Shown here piece by piece: positions 20,887 through 34,960 of a stretch of 60,128 bases of DNA. The notes beneath the pieces are model-generated. The model made no database searches, had not been told where the DNA came from, and saw only the letters and a program-made list of their open reading frames with translations. The position numbers and the translations under genes were made by a program. Every line of letters begins with the position of its first letter. Positions within the stretch are counted from its first letter, which is position 1. Location of the stretch: positions 1 through 60,128 of the forward strand of contig CANKMT010000021.1 in the NCBI GenBank assembly GCA_947482825.1, read 5' to 3'. This DNA is from Betaproteobacteria bacterium (GTDB taxonomy: Bacteria; Pseudomonadota; Gammaproteobacteria; Burkholderiales; SG8-39).

Positions 20887-21764
20887 ATGACCGCGGTCAC
20901 AACCTTGCCCGCGCCGGTGTCGACCTCGCCCACGCTGCGCCAGTTCAAGGAGGCTTTCAGGCGCCACCCGACGGCGATCGTCGGCGGCATCGTGCTGCTG
21001 TTGATGATCCTGCTCGCGCTGCTTGCTCCGTGGCTTGGCACGGTCGATCCGCAGGCGGTCACCCCGATCAAGCGCCTCAAGCAGCCTTCCGCCGAGTTCT
21101 GGTTCGGCACCGACATGCTAGGGCGCGATGTCTACAGCCGCGTCGTCTACGGCGCCCGCGTGTCGCTCAGCATCGGCATCGCGGTGGCCTTTTTCAGCAT
21201 CCTGGTGGGCCTCTCGATCGGCCTGGTGACCGGCTACCTGCGCTGGCTGGACGCGGTGGTGATGCGCGTGATGGACGGTCTCATGTCGATCCCGCCGGTG
21301 CTGCTGGCCATTTCACTGATGGCGCTTACGCGTGCCAGCATCGAGAACGTGATCATCGCAATCACGCTGGCCGAGGTGCCCCGCGTGGTGCGCCTGGTGC
21401 GCAGCCTCGTGCTGACGCTTCGCGAGCAACCTTATGTCGAAGCCGCAGTCGCCGCGGGCACCAGCCTGCCGCGGATCCTCGTGCGCCACATCCTGCCCAA
21501 TACCACGGCCCCGTTGCTGGTGCAGGGCACTTACATTTGCGCTTCGGCCATGATCACCGAGGCCATCCTGAGTTTCATCGGCGCGGGCACGCCGCCGAAC
21601 ATCCCGAGCTGGGGCAATATCATGGCCGAGGCGCGCAGCCTGTTCCAGATCGCCGGCTACCTGATTTTCTTTCCCGGCGTCTGCCTCTCGCTCACGGTGC
21701 TTGCGGTCAACCTGCTGGGCGACGGCATGCGCGACGCCCTCGATCCCCGTCTTGCGAGGCGAAT

Positions 21765-21768
<4 letters not shown>
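20887..21768 (+). CDS. ABC transporter permease, DppC/OppC type
   Basis: A 293-residue inner-membrane permease. The DppC/OppC hallmark [20 protein letters not shown] follows the first transmembrane segment (residues about 32-53), and the EAA loop reads [20 protein letters not shown]. The stop overlaps the GTG of the first ATPase gene, coupling their translation. Confidence 0.93.
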
Positions 21769-22786
<1,018 letters not shown>

Positions 22787-22790
<4 letters not shown>

Positions 22791-23803
22791 CCGCAACTGC
22801 CAGGCGCGCGAACGGCACCGGAGCGTTGCTAAACGTCGAGCACCTCACCAAGCACTACCCGATCCGCAAGGGCGTGTTCTCGCGCGTGAGCGGCCAGGTG
22901 CATGCGGTCGACGACGTGAGCTTCTGGGTCGAGGAAGGCGAAACGTTGGGGCTGGTAGGCGAGAGTGGATGCGGCAAGTCGACCACCGGCAAAGCAGTGC
23001 TGCGACTGACCGACGTGACCTCGGGCGCAATCAGCTGGCGCGGCCAGCGCATCGACGCGCTGCCTGCTCGAGAAATGCGCGCGCACCGGCGCGAGCTGCA
23101 GGCCGTCTTCCAGGACCCGTACTCTTCGCTGAACCCGCGCATGCGCGCCGAAGACATCGTGGCCGAGCCGATCCGCAATTTCGAGGATCGCTCGCCAGCG
23201 GAGATTCGCGAGCGGGTCGCGAGCCTGTTCGAGCGGGTCGGCCTGCGCGCCGACCAGATGGTGAAGTACCCCTACGAATTCTCCGGTGGCCAGCGCCAGC
23301 GGCTCGGCATCGCGCGCGCGCTGGCCCCGAACCCGCGCTTGATCGTCTGCGACGAACCGGTCTCTGCCCTCGACGTGTCCGTGCAGGCGCAGGTCATCAA
23401 CCTGCTCATGGATTTGCAGGATGAGCTCGGCCTGTCCTACCTCTTCATCGCGCACGACCTGGCAGTGGTCGAACACATCAGCCACCGCGTCGCGGTCATG
23501 TACCTGGGCAAGATCGTCGAGATCACCGACAAGCGCACGCTGTTCGCCAATCCGCAGCACCCGTACACCGAGGCGCTGCTTTCGGCCGTACCCTTGCCGG
23601 ATCCCAAGGCCGCGAGGAAGCGCATCATCCTCGCCGGCGACGTGCCCAGCCCCGTCAACCCGCCGGCGGGGTGCCGATTCCATACGCGCTGCCCGGTTGC
23701 CCAAGAGCGTTGCCGTATTGAAGCACCCGCGATGCGCCTCACGGCGCCGGGCCATCTGGTCGCCTGCCACCTCCGCGACGGGGAACCGGTCGAGGCGCCC
23801 TGA
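22787..23803 (+). CDS. ABC transporter ATP-binding protein, DppF/OppF type
   Basis: A 338-residue second ATPase of the importer: Walker [11 protein letters not shown]-loop [11 protein letters not shown], signature [12 protein letters not shown], Walker [12 protein letters not shown] and H-loop IAHDLAVV. The C-terminal extension has [14 protein letters not shown]. The ATG overlaps the stop of the DppD-like gene (ATGA). Last gene of the operon; its stop lies inside a hairpin shared with the convergent gene. Confidence 0.93.
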
Positions 23804-23825
23804 AAGCCGCTCGTGCGGATTTCAG
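23800..23825. terminator. Shared hairpin between two convergent genes
   Basis: CTGAAAGCCGC, a TCGT loop and GCGGATTTCAG pair along 10 of 11 positions. The hairpin contains the stop codons of both convergent genes. There is no T-run, so it may act as a transcript 3'-end stabiliser or a weak two-way terminator. Confidence 0.45.
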
Positions 23826-25540
23826 TTGAGTATCAAGCGCGGCTCGGGACCCCCGAGCGCCCATTTCAGTCGCCGCGGGTGGAACCACACGAGGCTGTCC
23901 CGGTGGCTGATCGAAACCAGGGTCGTTTGCGGCAGACGCTCGTGGAGAAGCGCATACAGGTCCGCCTGCGCCTGCTCGGGCAGTGCCGCGCTCGCTTCGT
24001 CGAGGAACAACCAGTCCGGTTTGTTGATCAGCGCGCGCGCGAAAGCCACCCTCTGTTGCTCGCCCCCTGAGAGAACCTGCGCCCAGTTCTCCTCGCGCGC
24101 GAGATCCGTGGCCAGGGACTCGAGGCCGACTGCGCAAAGCGCATCGACGATCACGGCATCGCCGACAGTCTCCGCCTGCGCGGGATACGCGACCGCACTC
24201 TTCAGCGTGCCGATCGGCAAGTAGGCCTTCTGCGGCAGGAAAAGGAGACGCGCGCCGCGGGGCAGCTCGATCCTGCCTGTCCAGTAAGGCCAGATGCCGG
24301 CAAGCGCACGGAACAGGGTCGACTTGCCCGAGCCGGACGGACCGGTCACCAGCACGTTCTCACCCGGAACGAGACGCAGGCTGGTCTCGGCGAGCAGCGG
24401 CGTGCCCTGCGGGAGCGCAAGGGCCAGGTGTGCAAGCGCAAGCTCGACGTCGTCGCCTTCAACGCGTTCGCCTTTGAGCGCCTGCGCCTCCACCTGCGCT
24501 CGTGCAATGGCCTGCTCGAACCCGGTAAGGCGGTCCACGGTCGCCTTCCATGACGCGAAGCTCCCATACGCGCCGATGAACCACGACAGCGCGCTCTGCA
24601 CCTGGCCGAACGCCGAGGCGGTCTGGAAGATCGAACCCAGCGGCGCCCCGCCGGAAAAATAGCGTGGCGCCGAAACCACGAACGGAAAGATGATCGCCAT
24701 CTGCCCATAGAACGAAGTGAACCAGGTGATCTGCTTTTGCTTCTGCATGATCGACCACCAGTTGCCGATCACCGCACCGAAGCGTTGCCGGAAATTGGCG
24801 TGCTCGCCCTCCTCACCCCGGTAGAGCGCGACGCCCTCGCTGTTCTCACGCAGACGCACAAGCGAGAAGCGGAAATCGGCCTCCGCCTTCTGGCGCTGGA
24901 AGTTCAGGCCGATCAGCGGCCGCCCGATCACATGGGTGAGCCAGGTGCCTGCGATCGCGTAGACAAGCGCGACCCACACCATGTAGCCGGGGATGCTGAA
25001 GCCAGCCACTTCAAGCGCGCCCGAGATAGTCCACAGGATGCCGACGAAGGAAACGAGCGTCACGACCGCCGAGAGCAGGCCGAGCGAAAGCGTAAGCGTC
25101 AGGTCGACGAAGATGTTGAGGTCGTCGGCAATCCGCTGGTCCGGGTTGTCGGTGCCCTTGTCGAGCAGCTGGAGGCGATAGTAGGCCTGCCCGGCGAGCC
25201 ATTGGCCGAGGTACTTCTCGGTGAGCCAGGCGCGCCACTCGATCATCAGCATCTGCTGGAGGTACTGCTTGTAGACGGCCAGCACGATGAAAATCACCGC
25301 GAGCAGGGTGAACCGACCGAGTTCGAGGAAGAAGCCGAGGCGGTCCTTGTGCTCGAAAGTGTCGTAGAAGTCCTTGTTCCACCTGTTGAACTGCACCTCC
25401 GTCCAAACCAGCGCAAGCGTAAACGCGATCACGGCGGCAAGGAGCGTCACGCCTCTGCGGCGGCCCTCCGAGACCCAATACGGACGGGCAAGGCTCCAGA
25501 AGTCGGACCAGAACGAGGCGTGGGTCTTGGTGCCGGGCAT
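23822..25540 (-). CDS. SbmA/BacA-YddA-type ABC transporter (fused permease and ATPase)
   Basis: A 572-residue half-transporter. The N-terminal part has about six membrane segments with the SbmA/BacA-like wording (FNRWNKDFYDTFEHKD, WRAWLTEKYLGQWLAGQAYY, NPDQRIADDLNIFV). The C-terminal ATPase has Walker [10 protein letters not shown], signature LSGGEQQRVAFA, Walker B WLFLDEASAALP and switch His in SISHRDSL. Related proteins move peptides, cobalamin or long-chain acyl-CoA; the substrate here is unknown. Start at Met 25540 has TTGGAG upstream. It is divergent from the esterase gene with 50 nt between starts. Confidence 0.9.
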   Translation of the reverse strand: MPGTKTHASFWSDFWSLARPYWVSEGRRRGVTLLAAVIAFTLALVWTEVQFNRWNKDFYDTFEHKDRLGFFLELGRFTLLAVIFIVLAVYKQYLQQMLMIEWRAWLTEKYLGQWLAGQAYYRLQLLDKGTDNPDQRIADDLNIFVDLTLTLSLGLLSAVVTLVSFVGILWTISGALEVAGFSIPGYMVWVALVYAIAGTWLTHVIGRPLIGLNFQRQKAEADFRFSLVRLRENSEGVALYRGEEGEHANFRQRFGAVIGNWWSIMQKQKQITWFTSFYGQMAIIFPFVVSAPRYFSGGAPLGSIFQTASAFGQVQSALSWFIGAYGSFASWKATVDRLTGFEQAIARAQVEAQALKGERVEGDDVELALAHLALALPQGTPLLAETSLRLVPGENVLVTGPSGSGKSTLFRALAGIWPYWTGRIELPRGARLLFLPQKAYLPIGTLKSAVAYPAQAETVGDAVIVDALCAVGLESLATDLAREENWAQVLSGGEQQRVAFARALINKPDWLFLDEASAALPEQAQADLYALLHERLPQTTLVSISHRDSLVWFHPRRLKWALGGPEPRLILN

Positions 25541-25590
25541 GAATTGCTCCAATGGGCGAAAGGCTCGCTCGAGTTTACAGAAGGCGGCCA

Positions 25591-26286
25591 ATGGCGAGAG
25601 AATGGCTTCGACCCATGACGCCCAACAAAGTCTTCCGCTTCGCGCCCCCGCCCGAGCACCGTGCAAAGCACCTGTTCGTCTTCCTGCATGGCGGCGGAGC
25701 GACGCCCGAAGCGATGATCTCCGTGGCGTTCAAGTTCCAGGCGCGTTTCCCGAGTGCGGCGCTGGTGGTGCCGAGCGGATTCGATTCGATCGACGAGGAC
25801 GAAGCCGGCGCCCGCCCGCCCTATTCGATGATGGCGCTGGACGACGACGCCCGGATGGAAAGGCTCCACACTATCCTGCCGCGCGTTGAGGACATCGTTC
25901 GGCGCGAGCAAACCAATTGCGGCATCCCGGCCGAAGGCACCGTGCTCATCGGTTTTTCCCAGGGCGGCATCGTGGCTCTCGAGGCCGTCAAGCGGCTTCC
26001 GGGCCTGGCCGGCGCCGTGGTCGCCTATTCCGCGCGCTTCGCGCGCTTGCCCCTGGCGGGCGCGAGCATCCACGCGCGGGTCCACCTCGTCCATGGCGAG
26101 CACGATGCGATCGTGTCACGCGTGCATTCCGAGCGCGCCGCGCGGGTGCTCGCTGCGATGCACGTGCCGGTCACCCTCGACATCGTCGAGGACCTCGGCC
26201 ATGCGCTCAGCCACCACGCCGTGAGCCTGGGCTCGCTGCGCCTCCTGCAAGGCATCTACGAAGGCCGCAAGGCGACGCTGCACTAA
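25591..26286 (+). CDS. Carboxylesterase/phospholipase family protein (alpha/beta hydrolase)
   Basis: A 231-residue alpha/beta hydrolase of the YpfH/acyl-protein thioesterase group. The oxyanion region is FVFLHGGGATPE, the nucleophile elbow GFSQGG, and the acid and base lie in HGEHDAIV (Asp) and DLGHALSHH (His). It hydrolyses carboxyl esters; natural substrates are unknown. I chose the ATG at 25591 because AGAAGG lies upstream; Met at 25615 (MTPNKVF) is also possible. Its divergent partner is the SbmA-like gene. Confidence 0.82.
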   Translation: MAREWLRPMTPNKVFRFAPPPEHRAKHLFVFLHGGGATPEAMISVAFKFQARFPSAALVVPSGFDSIDEDEAGARPPYSMMALDDDARMERLHTILPRVEDIVRREQTNCGIPAEGTVLIGFSQGGIVALEAVKRLPGLAGAVVAYSARFARLPLAGASIHARVHLVHGEHDAIVSRVHSERAARVLAAMHVPVTLDIVEDLGHALSHHAVSLGSLRLLQGIYEGRKATLH

Positions 26287-26352
26287 GGATTCCGGCCAAA
26301 AAGCCAATGTTTAGGTTCAGGAGACCGAACAGCGGCGAGCCTCTCAGGCCAG

Positions 26353-29753
<3,401 letters not shown>

Positions 29754-29943
29754 GCCTTGCTCCTGCTCGATTTTGGGGCGTGCGGACCAGACGGCTCGGT
29801 GCCGAGTCGCCGCCCATTCTAGGCGTGCCGGGGCCTTGCTTGACAGCCTCCGGGCCAGTATCCAGAAACCCCGCGCTGCGAGCCTAGTCCCCGGGCATAC
29901 GGGGCGCGCCCCTGCACCAAGGCCACACTACCAAGGAGTAACA

Positions 29944-30839
29944 ATGAAGTTGCAAAGAATCCTCGTTGCCGCCATCGTCGGCGCCGCATTCGCCGTGCCC
30001 GCCCAGGCCCAGACCATCGACAAGGTCAAGAAGTCCGGCGAGATCACGATGGGCGTGCGCGAATCGTCCTCCCCGCTTTCTTACACGCTCGGCGCCGGAC
30101 AGTTCGCCGGCTACCACGTCGATGTCTGCCTCGCGATCGTCGACAACATGAAAAAGATGACCGGCGGCAACATCAAAGTCAACTACATGCCGGTGACGTC
30201 GCAGAACCGGATCCCGCGCACGCAAAACGGCACGGTCGATATCGAGTGCGGCTCGACCACCAACAACGCCGCGCGCCAGAAGGACGTTTCTTTCGGTGTC
30301 ACGACGTTCGTGACCGAGGTGCGCACCGCGGTCAAGGCCAACTCCGGTATCACCTCCGTGACGCAACTCAACGGCAAGAATCTCGCGACGACCACGGGCA
30401 CCACATCGGTGCAGACGCTGCGCAAGCACGAACGCGCGAACAATGTCGACTTCAGGGAGATCTAAGGCAGGACCACTCGGACTCGTTCCTGCTGCTCGAG
30501 ACCGGTCGCGCCGACGCCTTCGTCATGGACGACAATATCCTGGCCGGCCTGATCGCTACGTCGAAGAGCCCGGCCGACTACAAGATCGTCGGCGAAGTGC
30601 TCTCGATCGAGCCCATCGCAGTCATGATCCGCAAGGACGACCCGTCGATGAAGAAACTGGTGGATGACACGATTGCCGGGATGATGAAATCCGGCGCGCT
30701 TGAAAAGCTCTACAGCAAGTGGTTCCTCACCGCGATCCCGCCCAGGAACACCAGCGTCAACCTGCCGATAGGCGCCACGCTCAAGGGCCTGTTCTCGGCA
30801 CCGAACGACAAACCGATGGAAGACTACGTGAAGAAGTAG
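29944..30839 (+). pseudogene. gltI: Glutamate/aspartate-binding protein GltI, frameshifted
   Basis: A family 3 periplasmic binding protein for glutamate/aspartate, split into two frames. The first frame starts at an ATG with AAGGAG upstream, carries a signal peptide (ending AQAQT) and the motifs MGVRESSSPLSY and YHVDVCLAIV. It runs into TAA at 30463-30465 after NNVDFREI. The rest continues in another frame from DHSDSFLLLETGRADAF to the normal C-terminus PMEDYVKK. A 1-nt deletion at about 30463-30470 explains the shift: either TAC lost its C, or TAC became TAA plus an A lost. Real decay and an assembly error cannot be told apart from sequence alone. Confidence 0.85.
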
Positions 30840-30860
30840 CCTCCATTCGGCTGCCTGACA

Positions 30861-30890
30861 AAGCGCGTCCCCCGGGGCGCGCTTTTTTTT
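30861..30890 (+). terminator. Rho-independent terminator after gltI
   Basis: A GC-rich stem (AAGCGCG-CCCC with CGGGG-CGCGCTT) followed directly by eight T residues, 22 nt after the gltI reading frame. Placed between the binding protein and the permeases, it would lower expression of gltJKL relative to gltI, as is common in such operons. Confidence 0.85.
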
Positions 30891-30945
30891 GCGCTTTTGA
30901 CGGGTGCGCTTATTGCTCTAAACTGGGCATGGGGAGAGAACAACA

Positions 30946-31656
30946 ATGAATTTTCGCTGGGAATGGGAAGCCTTCCTCCGCGACACCGGCGGAGACCAGA
31001 CGTACCTCGCGTGGCTGATGTCGGCCTGGGGTTGGACACTTGCCGTGGCCGCATGCGCGCTGGTCGTCGCATTCATCCTCGGCTCCATCGTCGGCACGAT
31101 CCGCACCACGCCCAGTCCCTGGTTGGTGGGCATTGGGAATGCGTGGGTGGAGCTCTTCAGGAACATCCCGCTGCTGGTGCAGATTTTCCTCTGGTACCAC
31201 GTCATCCCGGCGATGATTCCGGTCATGAAGCACCTGCCCGGTTTCGTGCTGGTGGTGCTTGCGCTGGGCTTCTTCACCTCCGCCCGAATTGCGGAGCAGG
31301 TGCGCGCCGGCATTCAGTCGCTCTCCAAGGGGCAGCGTTATGCGGGCCTCGCAATGGGCCTGACTCTGCCGCAAACCTATTTCCACGTCCCGCTGCCGAT
31401 GGCATTTCGCATCGTCATCCCGCCGCTCACCTCGGAGGCCGTGAACATCATCAAGAACTCCTCGGTGGCGTTCGCGGTCAGCGTCGCGGAACTCACGATG
31501 TTCGCGATGCAGGCTCAGGAAGAAACCTCTCGCGGCGTCGAGGTCTACCTCGCGGTGACCGGCCTGTACATCGTCACCGCGATGACGATCAACCGGGTCA
31601 TGGCCTACGTGGAAACGCGGGTGCGGGTGCCGGGCTATGTAGGCGGACGCAACTAA
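30946..31656 (+). CDS. gltJ: Glutamate/aspartate ABC transporter permease GltJ
   Basis: A 236-residue HisMQ-type permease with several membrane helices. The motifs WVELFRNIPLLVQIFLWY and ARIAEQVRAGIQSLSKGQ (the EAA-type loop), followed by YAGLAMGLT, are typical of amino-acid permeases, and AVNIIKNSSVAF fits the GltJ group. The frame is intact. Its stop overlaps the ATG of gltK by one base. Promoter likely in the 55 nt after the upstream terminator or by read-through. Confidence 0.9.
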   Translation: MNFRWEWEAFLRDTGGDQTYLAWLMSAWGWTLAVAACALVVAFILGSIVGTIRTTPSPWLVGIGNAWVELFRNIPLLVQIFLWYHVIPAMIPVMKHLPGFVLVVLALGFFTSARIAEQVRAGIQSLSKGQRYAGLAMGLTLPQTYFHVPLPMAFRIVIPPLTSEAVNIIKNSSVAFAVSVAELTMFAMQAQEETSRGVEVYLAVTGLYIVTAMTINRVMAYVETRVRVPGYVGGRN

Positions 31657-32325
31657 TGGGCGCCTTCGACCTGTCTTTCTTCTCGTGGGACCTGGTCACC
31701 AAGTTCCTGATCAAGGGTTTCTTGTTCAGCGGGGAACTCACGCTGGTCGCGATGGTCGGCGAGGATCTTCCTCGGCACGGTGCTCGCGCTCATGCGCTTG
31801 TCGAGCCACAAGTGGCTGATCTATCCGGCCACGATCTACGTGAACACCATGCGCTCGATCCCGCTCGTCATGGTGATCCTCTGGTTCTTCCTGCTGATCC
31901 CGTTCATCACCGGCCGCCCGCTGGGTGCCGAATGGTCGGCGCTGATCACGTTTACCGTTTTCGAGGCGGCGTATTACTCGGAGATCATGCGCGCCGGCAT
32001 CCAGTCCGTTTCGCGCGGACAAGTATCGTCCGGCTAAGCGATGGGCTTTACGTACAGCCAGAACATGAAGCTCATCGTGCTGCCGCAGGCGTTCCGCAAC
32101 ATGCTGCCGGTGCTCCTCACGCAGACCATCATCCTGTTCCAGGACACCTCACTCGTGTACGCCGTGGGCGCCTATGACCTGCTCAAGGGATTCGAGACTG
32201 CGGGCAAGAATTTCAACCGGCTGGTCGAGGCTTTCCTGCTCGCCGCCATCGTCTATTTCATCATCTGCTTCTCGCTCTCCAGCGTAGTGAAGAAGCTACA
32301 AGCCAAAATCGCTATCGTGAGATAA
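31656..32325 (+). pseudogene. gltK: Glutamate/aspartate ABC transporter permease GltK, frameshift plus nonsense
   Basis: The gene begins correctly (MGAFDLSFFSWDLVTKFLIK, then GELTLVAMVG) but an extra base at about 31761-31764 shifts the frame. The rest of the first half is then read one frame over (RLSSHKWLIYPATIYVNTMR onward, with NTMRSIPLVMVILW). That frame ends at TAA 32035-32037, where the family expects Tyr (GYAMGF; TAC changed to TAA). It then continues in the same frame to the normal C-terminus. Two independent lesions make a functional product unlikely. Confidence 0.85.
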
Positions 32326-32338
32326 GGAAAAGCCGCCC

Positions 32339-33067
32339 ATGATTTCCATCAAAGACGTGAGCAAGTGGTACGGCAGTTTCCAGGTGCTGACCGACTGCAC
32401 GACCGAAGTGAAGAAAGGCGAGGTGATCGTCGTCTGCGGCCCGTCGGGCTCGGGGAAATCGACGCTGATCAAATGCGTGAATGCCCTCGAACCCTTCCAG
32501 AAAGGCGACATCGTCGTCGACAACATCTCGGTGGGCGACCCGAAGACCGACCTGCCCAAGCTGCGCGCGCGTGTGGGCATGGTGTTCCAGAACTTCGAGC
32601 TCTTTCCACACCTGACGGTGACCCAGAATCTAACGCTCGCGCAGGAGAAAGTGCTCGGCCGCAGCCCGGCCGAGGCAAGGGAGCGCGGCCTCAAGTACCT
32701 GGATCGCGTCGGTCTCAGCGTCCAGAAGGACAAGTTTCCCGGCCAGCTCTCCGGCGGCCAGCAGCAGCGCGTGGCGATTGCCCGCGCGCTGTCCATGGAC
32801 CCGATCGCCATGCTGTTCGACGAACCGACCTCGGCGCTGGATCCCGAGATGGTCAACGAGGTGCTCGACGTCATGGTGCAGCTCGCGCAGGAAGGCATGA
32901 CCATGATGTGCGTCACGCACGAGATGGGCTTTGCGCGCAAGGTAGCGCATCGCGTGATTTTCATGGATGCCGGCAAGATCGTCGAAGACGCCCCCAAGGA
33001 GGATTTCTTCGGCAAACCCCGCTCGGAGCGCGCGCAGCAGTTCCTTTCGAAGATCCTGCAGCACTGA
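32339..33067 (+). CDS. gltL: Glutamate/aspartate ABC transporter ATP-binding protein GltL
   Basis: A 242-residue polar amino-acid importer ATPase: Walker [11 protein letters not shown]-loop [13 protein letters not shown], signature [12 protein letters not shown], Walker [13 protein letters not shown] and H-loop VTHEMGFA. The reading frame is intact. It lies 13 nt after gltK. With gltI and gltK broken the transporter as a whole is probably non-functional, unless this ATPase serves other permeases. Confidence 0.92.
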   Translation: MISIKDVSKWYGSFQVLTDCTTEVKKGEVIVVCGPSGSGKSTLIKCVNALEPFQKGDIVVDNISVGDPKTDLPKLRARVGMVFQNFELFPHLTVTQNLTLAQEKVLGRSPAEARERGLKYLDRVGLSVQKDKFPGQLSGGQQQRVAIARALSMDPIAMLFDEPTSALDPEMVNEVLDVMVQLAQEGMTMMCVTHEMGFARKVAHRVIFMDAGKIVEDAPKEDFFGKPRSERAQQFLSKILQH

Positions 33068-33101
33068 CCCGGCCGCCCCGGGGCTGCTTTCGCCCGGCCA
33101 G

Positions 33102-34049
33102 CTACTCGATGCGGATGTTGAGGTCTTTCACCAGCTTTCCGTACTTCTCGTAGTCGTCGCGGATCAGCTTGCCGAATTGCTCGGCCGTTCCACCGACCGG
33201 TTCCAACGCCGCCTGGAAGTAGCGCTCGCGCAATATCGAATCGGACAGTGCCTTGTTGATCTCGGAGTTCAGGCGCGTGACGATTTCCGACGGCGTCCCG
33301 GCCGGGACGAGCACTCCGAGCCACTGCTCGATGATCAATCCCTTGTAACCCGCTTCCTCATAGGTCGGCACGTCGGGCAGCGCAGCCGAGCGCGCGCGCG
33401 TGGTCTGCGCGAGCAGCTTGAGCTTGCCGGCCTTGTAATGCGGGATCAAGGGCGACGAGCCCAGCGAGCCGAGCGGCACCTGCCCGGCCACAAGGTCGGT
33501 GATCGCCTGCCCGCCCCCCTTGTAGGGCACATGGATGAGCTGGATCCCCGCGAGTTTCGCGAACCACTCGCCGGCCATGTGCTGTTGCGATCCAGCCCCT
33601 GAAGTAGCAAATCCCAGGCCCGGCGTCTTCTTGGCCACGGCAACGAGTTCGGCCACCGTGGAGACGCCCATCGAGGGATGCACGGCCAGGACTACGGGTT
33701 GGCGCGAGAGTTGGACGACTGGCGTGAAATCCTTGAGCGTCTGGTAACCGAGATTCTTGTAAGTGTGGGGATTCGAGGCAACGGCATCGGTCGCGATCAG
33801 TATCGTGTAACCGTCCGGCGCGCTCTTGGCCACCAGTTCGGTGCCGATGTTGCCCCCGGCCCCTGAACGGTTCTCCACCACCACCGACTGGCTCAGCGAA
33901 AGCGTCAGCCGGTCGGCCACCGGGCGCGTTGCGATGTCGGTCGAGCCCCCGGGCGGGAAAGGCACGACAACGCGGATCGGTCGCGCGGGCCACTGGGCCG
34001 ACGCGGCTTGTGTGAAAAGGACGAGCAGAAGTGAAAGCAGAATCTTCAT
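33102..34049 (-). CDS. Bug-family tripartite tricarboxylate-type solute receptor
   Basis: A 315-residue periplasmic receptor with a signal peptide ending at ASAQ. The Bug family pattern is clear: WPARPIRVVVPFPPGGSTDI, VVENRSGAGGNIGTE, DGYTILIAT, HVPYKGGGQA and LGVLVPAGTP. Such receptors capture carboxylates or other small acids for TTT-type transporters and are greatly expanded in betaproteobacteria. No membrane components are encoded nearby. It is convergent with gltL, 34 nt away. Confidence 0.93.
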   Translation of the reverse strand: MKILLSLLLVLFTQAASAQWPARPIRVVVPFPPGGSTDIATRPVADRLTLSLSQSVVVENRSGAGGNIGTELVAKSAPDGYTILIATDAVASNPHTYKNLGYQTLKDFTPVVQLSRQPVVLAVHPSMGVSTVAELVAVAKKTPGLGFATSGAGSQQHMAGEWFAKLAGIQLIHVPYKGGGQAITDLVAGQVPLGSLGSSPLIPHYKAGKLKLLAQTTRARSAALPDVPTYEEAGYKGLIIEQWLGVLVPAGTPSEIVTRLNSEINKALSDSILRERYFQAALEPVGGTAEQFGKLIRDDYEKYGKLVKDLNIRIE

Positions 34050-34096
34050 GCGGTGCTCCCAGATCGCGATACGTCGGCCGATTGTAGCCGTGCCCG

Positions 34097-34960
34097 TCAG
34101 CGTGGCGGCGCGATTTTCCGGAGAATCTCCGGCGTGATCGCATGGCCGGGGAAGCGTAGCCGGAACTCGGCGTAGCTTTCGTCGGCCTCCTTATGGCGGC
34201 CTTGTGCGCGCATTTCGGCGATTCGTTCGAGCCAGGCTTCGGGCGACCTGGCCTCCAGCGACGCTGCGACACTGGACTCCGCCGCAGCGCTCCTGGACAT
34301 CATCGGCGCGCCGGATTCCGCCGCCACCGGGGGCGCCGCACGCAGCGCCTGCCGGGCTACGGGCCTGTCTGCAGGCACGTTCCGCGTTGCAGCTGCATCC
34401 GCGGCCGATGCCGCCGCCGGCGCGATCGGTTGCGACGAATCGGCACGCGGCGAAGGCACGAACGGCGCAGGCTCGGTGCTCTCCCTCGCCGAAAGCGCGC
34501 CAATGGTCCTTTCTTCCTTGCGCTCGGGAGCCGGCGACACATTCGGCTCCTGTGCACTTGGCGCATTCGCCGGTCGCGCCGGCTCGTTCATCGGCGGCCC
34601 GGACGCGCTCGCCGCCGAAGGCCTTTGTGCAACCTTCGCTTGTGGCAGCGCAGCCGCGGCGGGCGACGGCGACTGCGGTGCCGCAGACTCCACAACGGCA
34701 GGCGCCGCGGGAGACGGCGCAAGCGGCTTCATCTGCGCGTCCGGCCTCTCTTCGGCGACGCGCAACGTCACGCCGACCGACAACACGAGCACCGCCGCAA
34801 GGGACACCGGGATGGCCCAATTGCGTTCGGGACGCTTTGCGACACTACGACGCGCAGCGGCAAGCACTGCTGCATCCATCGCCGGCGGGGGCTCGTCCCG
34901 CGGAAGCGCGCGATAGAGCGCGCCCGGCACATCGTCCAGCGGTTCGTCTTTCTTATTCAT
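34097..34960 (-). CDS. Anti-sigma-factor-like membrane protein
   Basis: A 287-residue protein. The N-terminus (NKKDEPLDDVPGALYRALPR) resembles a small zinc-less anti-sigma cytoplasmic part. It is followed by one transmembrane segment (WAIPVSLAAVLVLSVGVTL, about residues 48-66), a long Ala/Pro/Ser-rich linker, and a C-terminal helical piece (PEAWLERIAEMRAQGRHKEA, with LRFPGHAITPEILRKI) that recurs in such betaproteobacterial proteins. Its start overlaps the ECF sigma gene by 8 nt, so it is most likely the sigma's regulator. I chose Met 34960; upstream in-frame sequence lies in the sigma gene. Confidence 0.65.
   Translation of the reverse strand: MNKKDEPLDDVPGALYRALPRDEPPPAMDAAVLAAARRSVAKRPERNWAIPVSLAAVLVLSVGVTLRVAEERPDAQMKPLAPSPAAPAVVESAAPQSPSPAAAALPQAKVAQRPSAASASGPPMNEPARPANAPSAQEPNVSPAPERKEERTIGALSARESTEPAPFVPSPRADSSQPIAPAAASAADAAATRNVPADRPVARQALRAAPPVAAESGAPMMSRSAAAESSVAASLEARSPEAWLERIAEMRAQGRHKEADESYAEFRLRFPGHAITPEILRKIAPPR

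Noticed and set aside
30460..30470. Programmed ribosomal frameshift in gltI
   Set aside because: No slippery heptamer or downstream structure is evident, and a binding protein has no reason to use one; a mutation or error is simpler.
31656..32325. Two separate small permease genes instead of gltK
   Set aside because: The pieces together rebuild one HisMQ-type permease of normal length and order.
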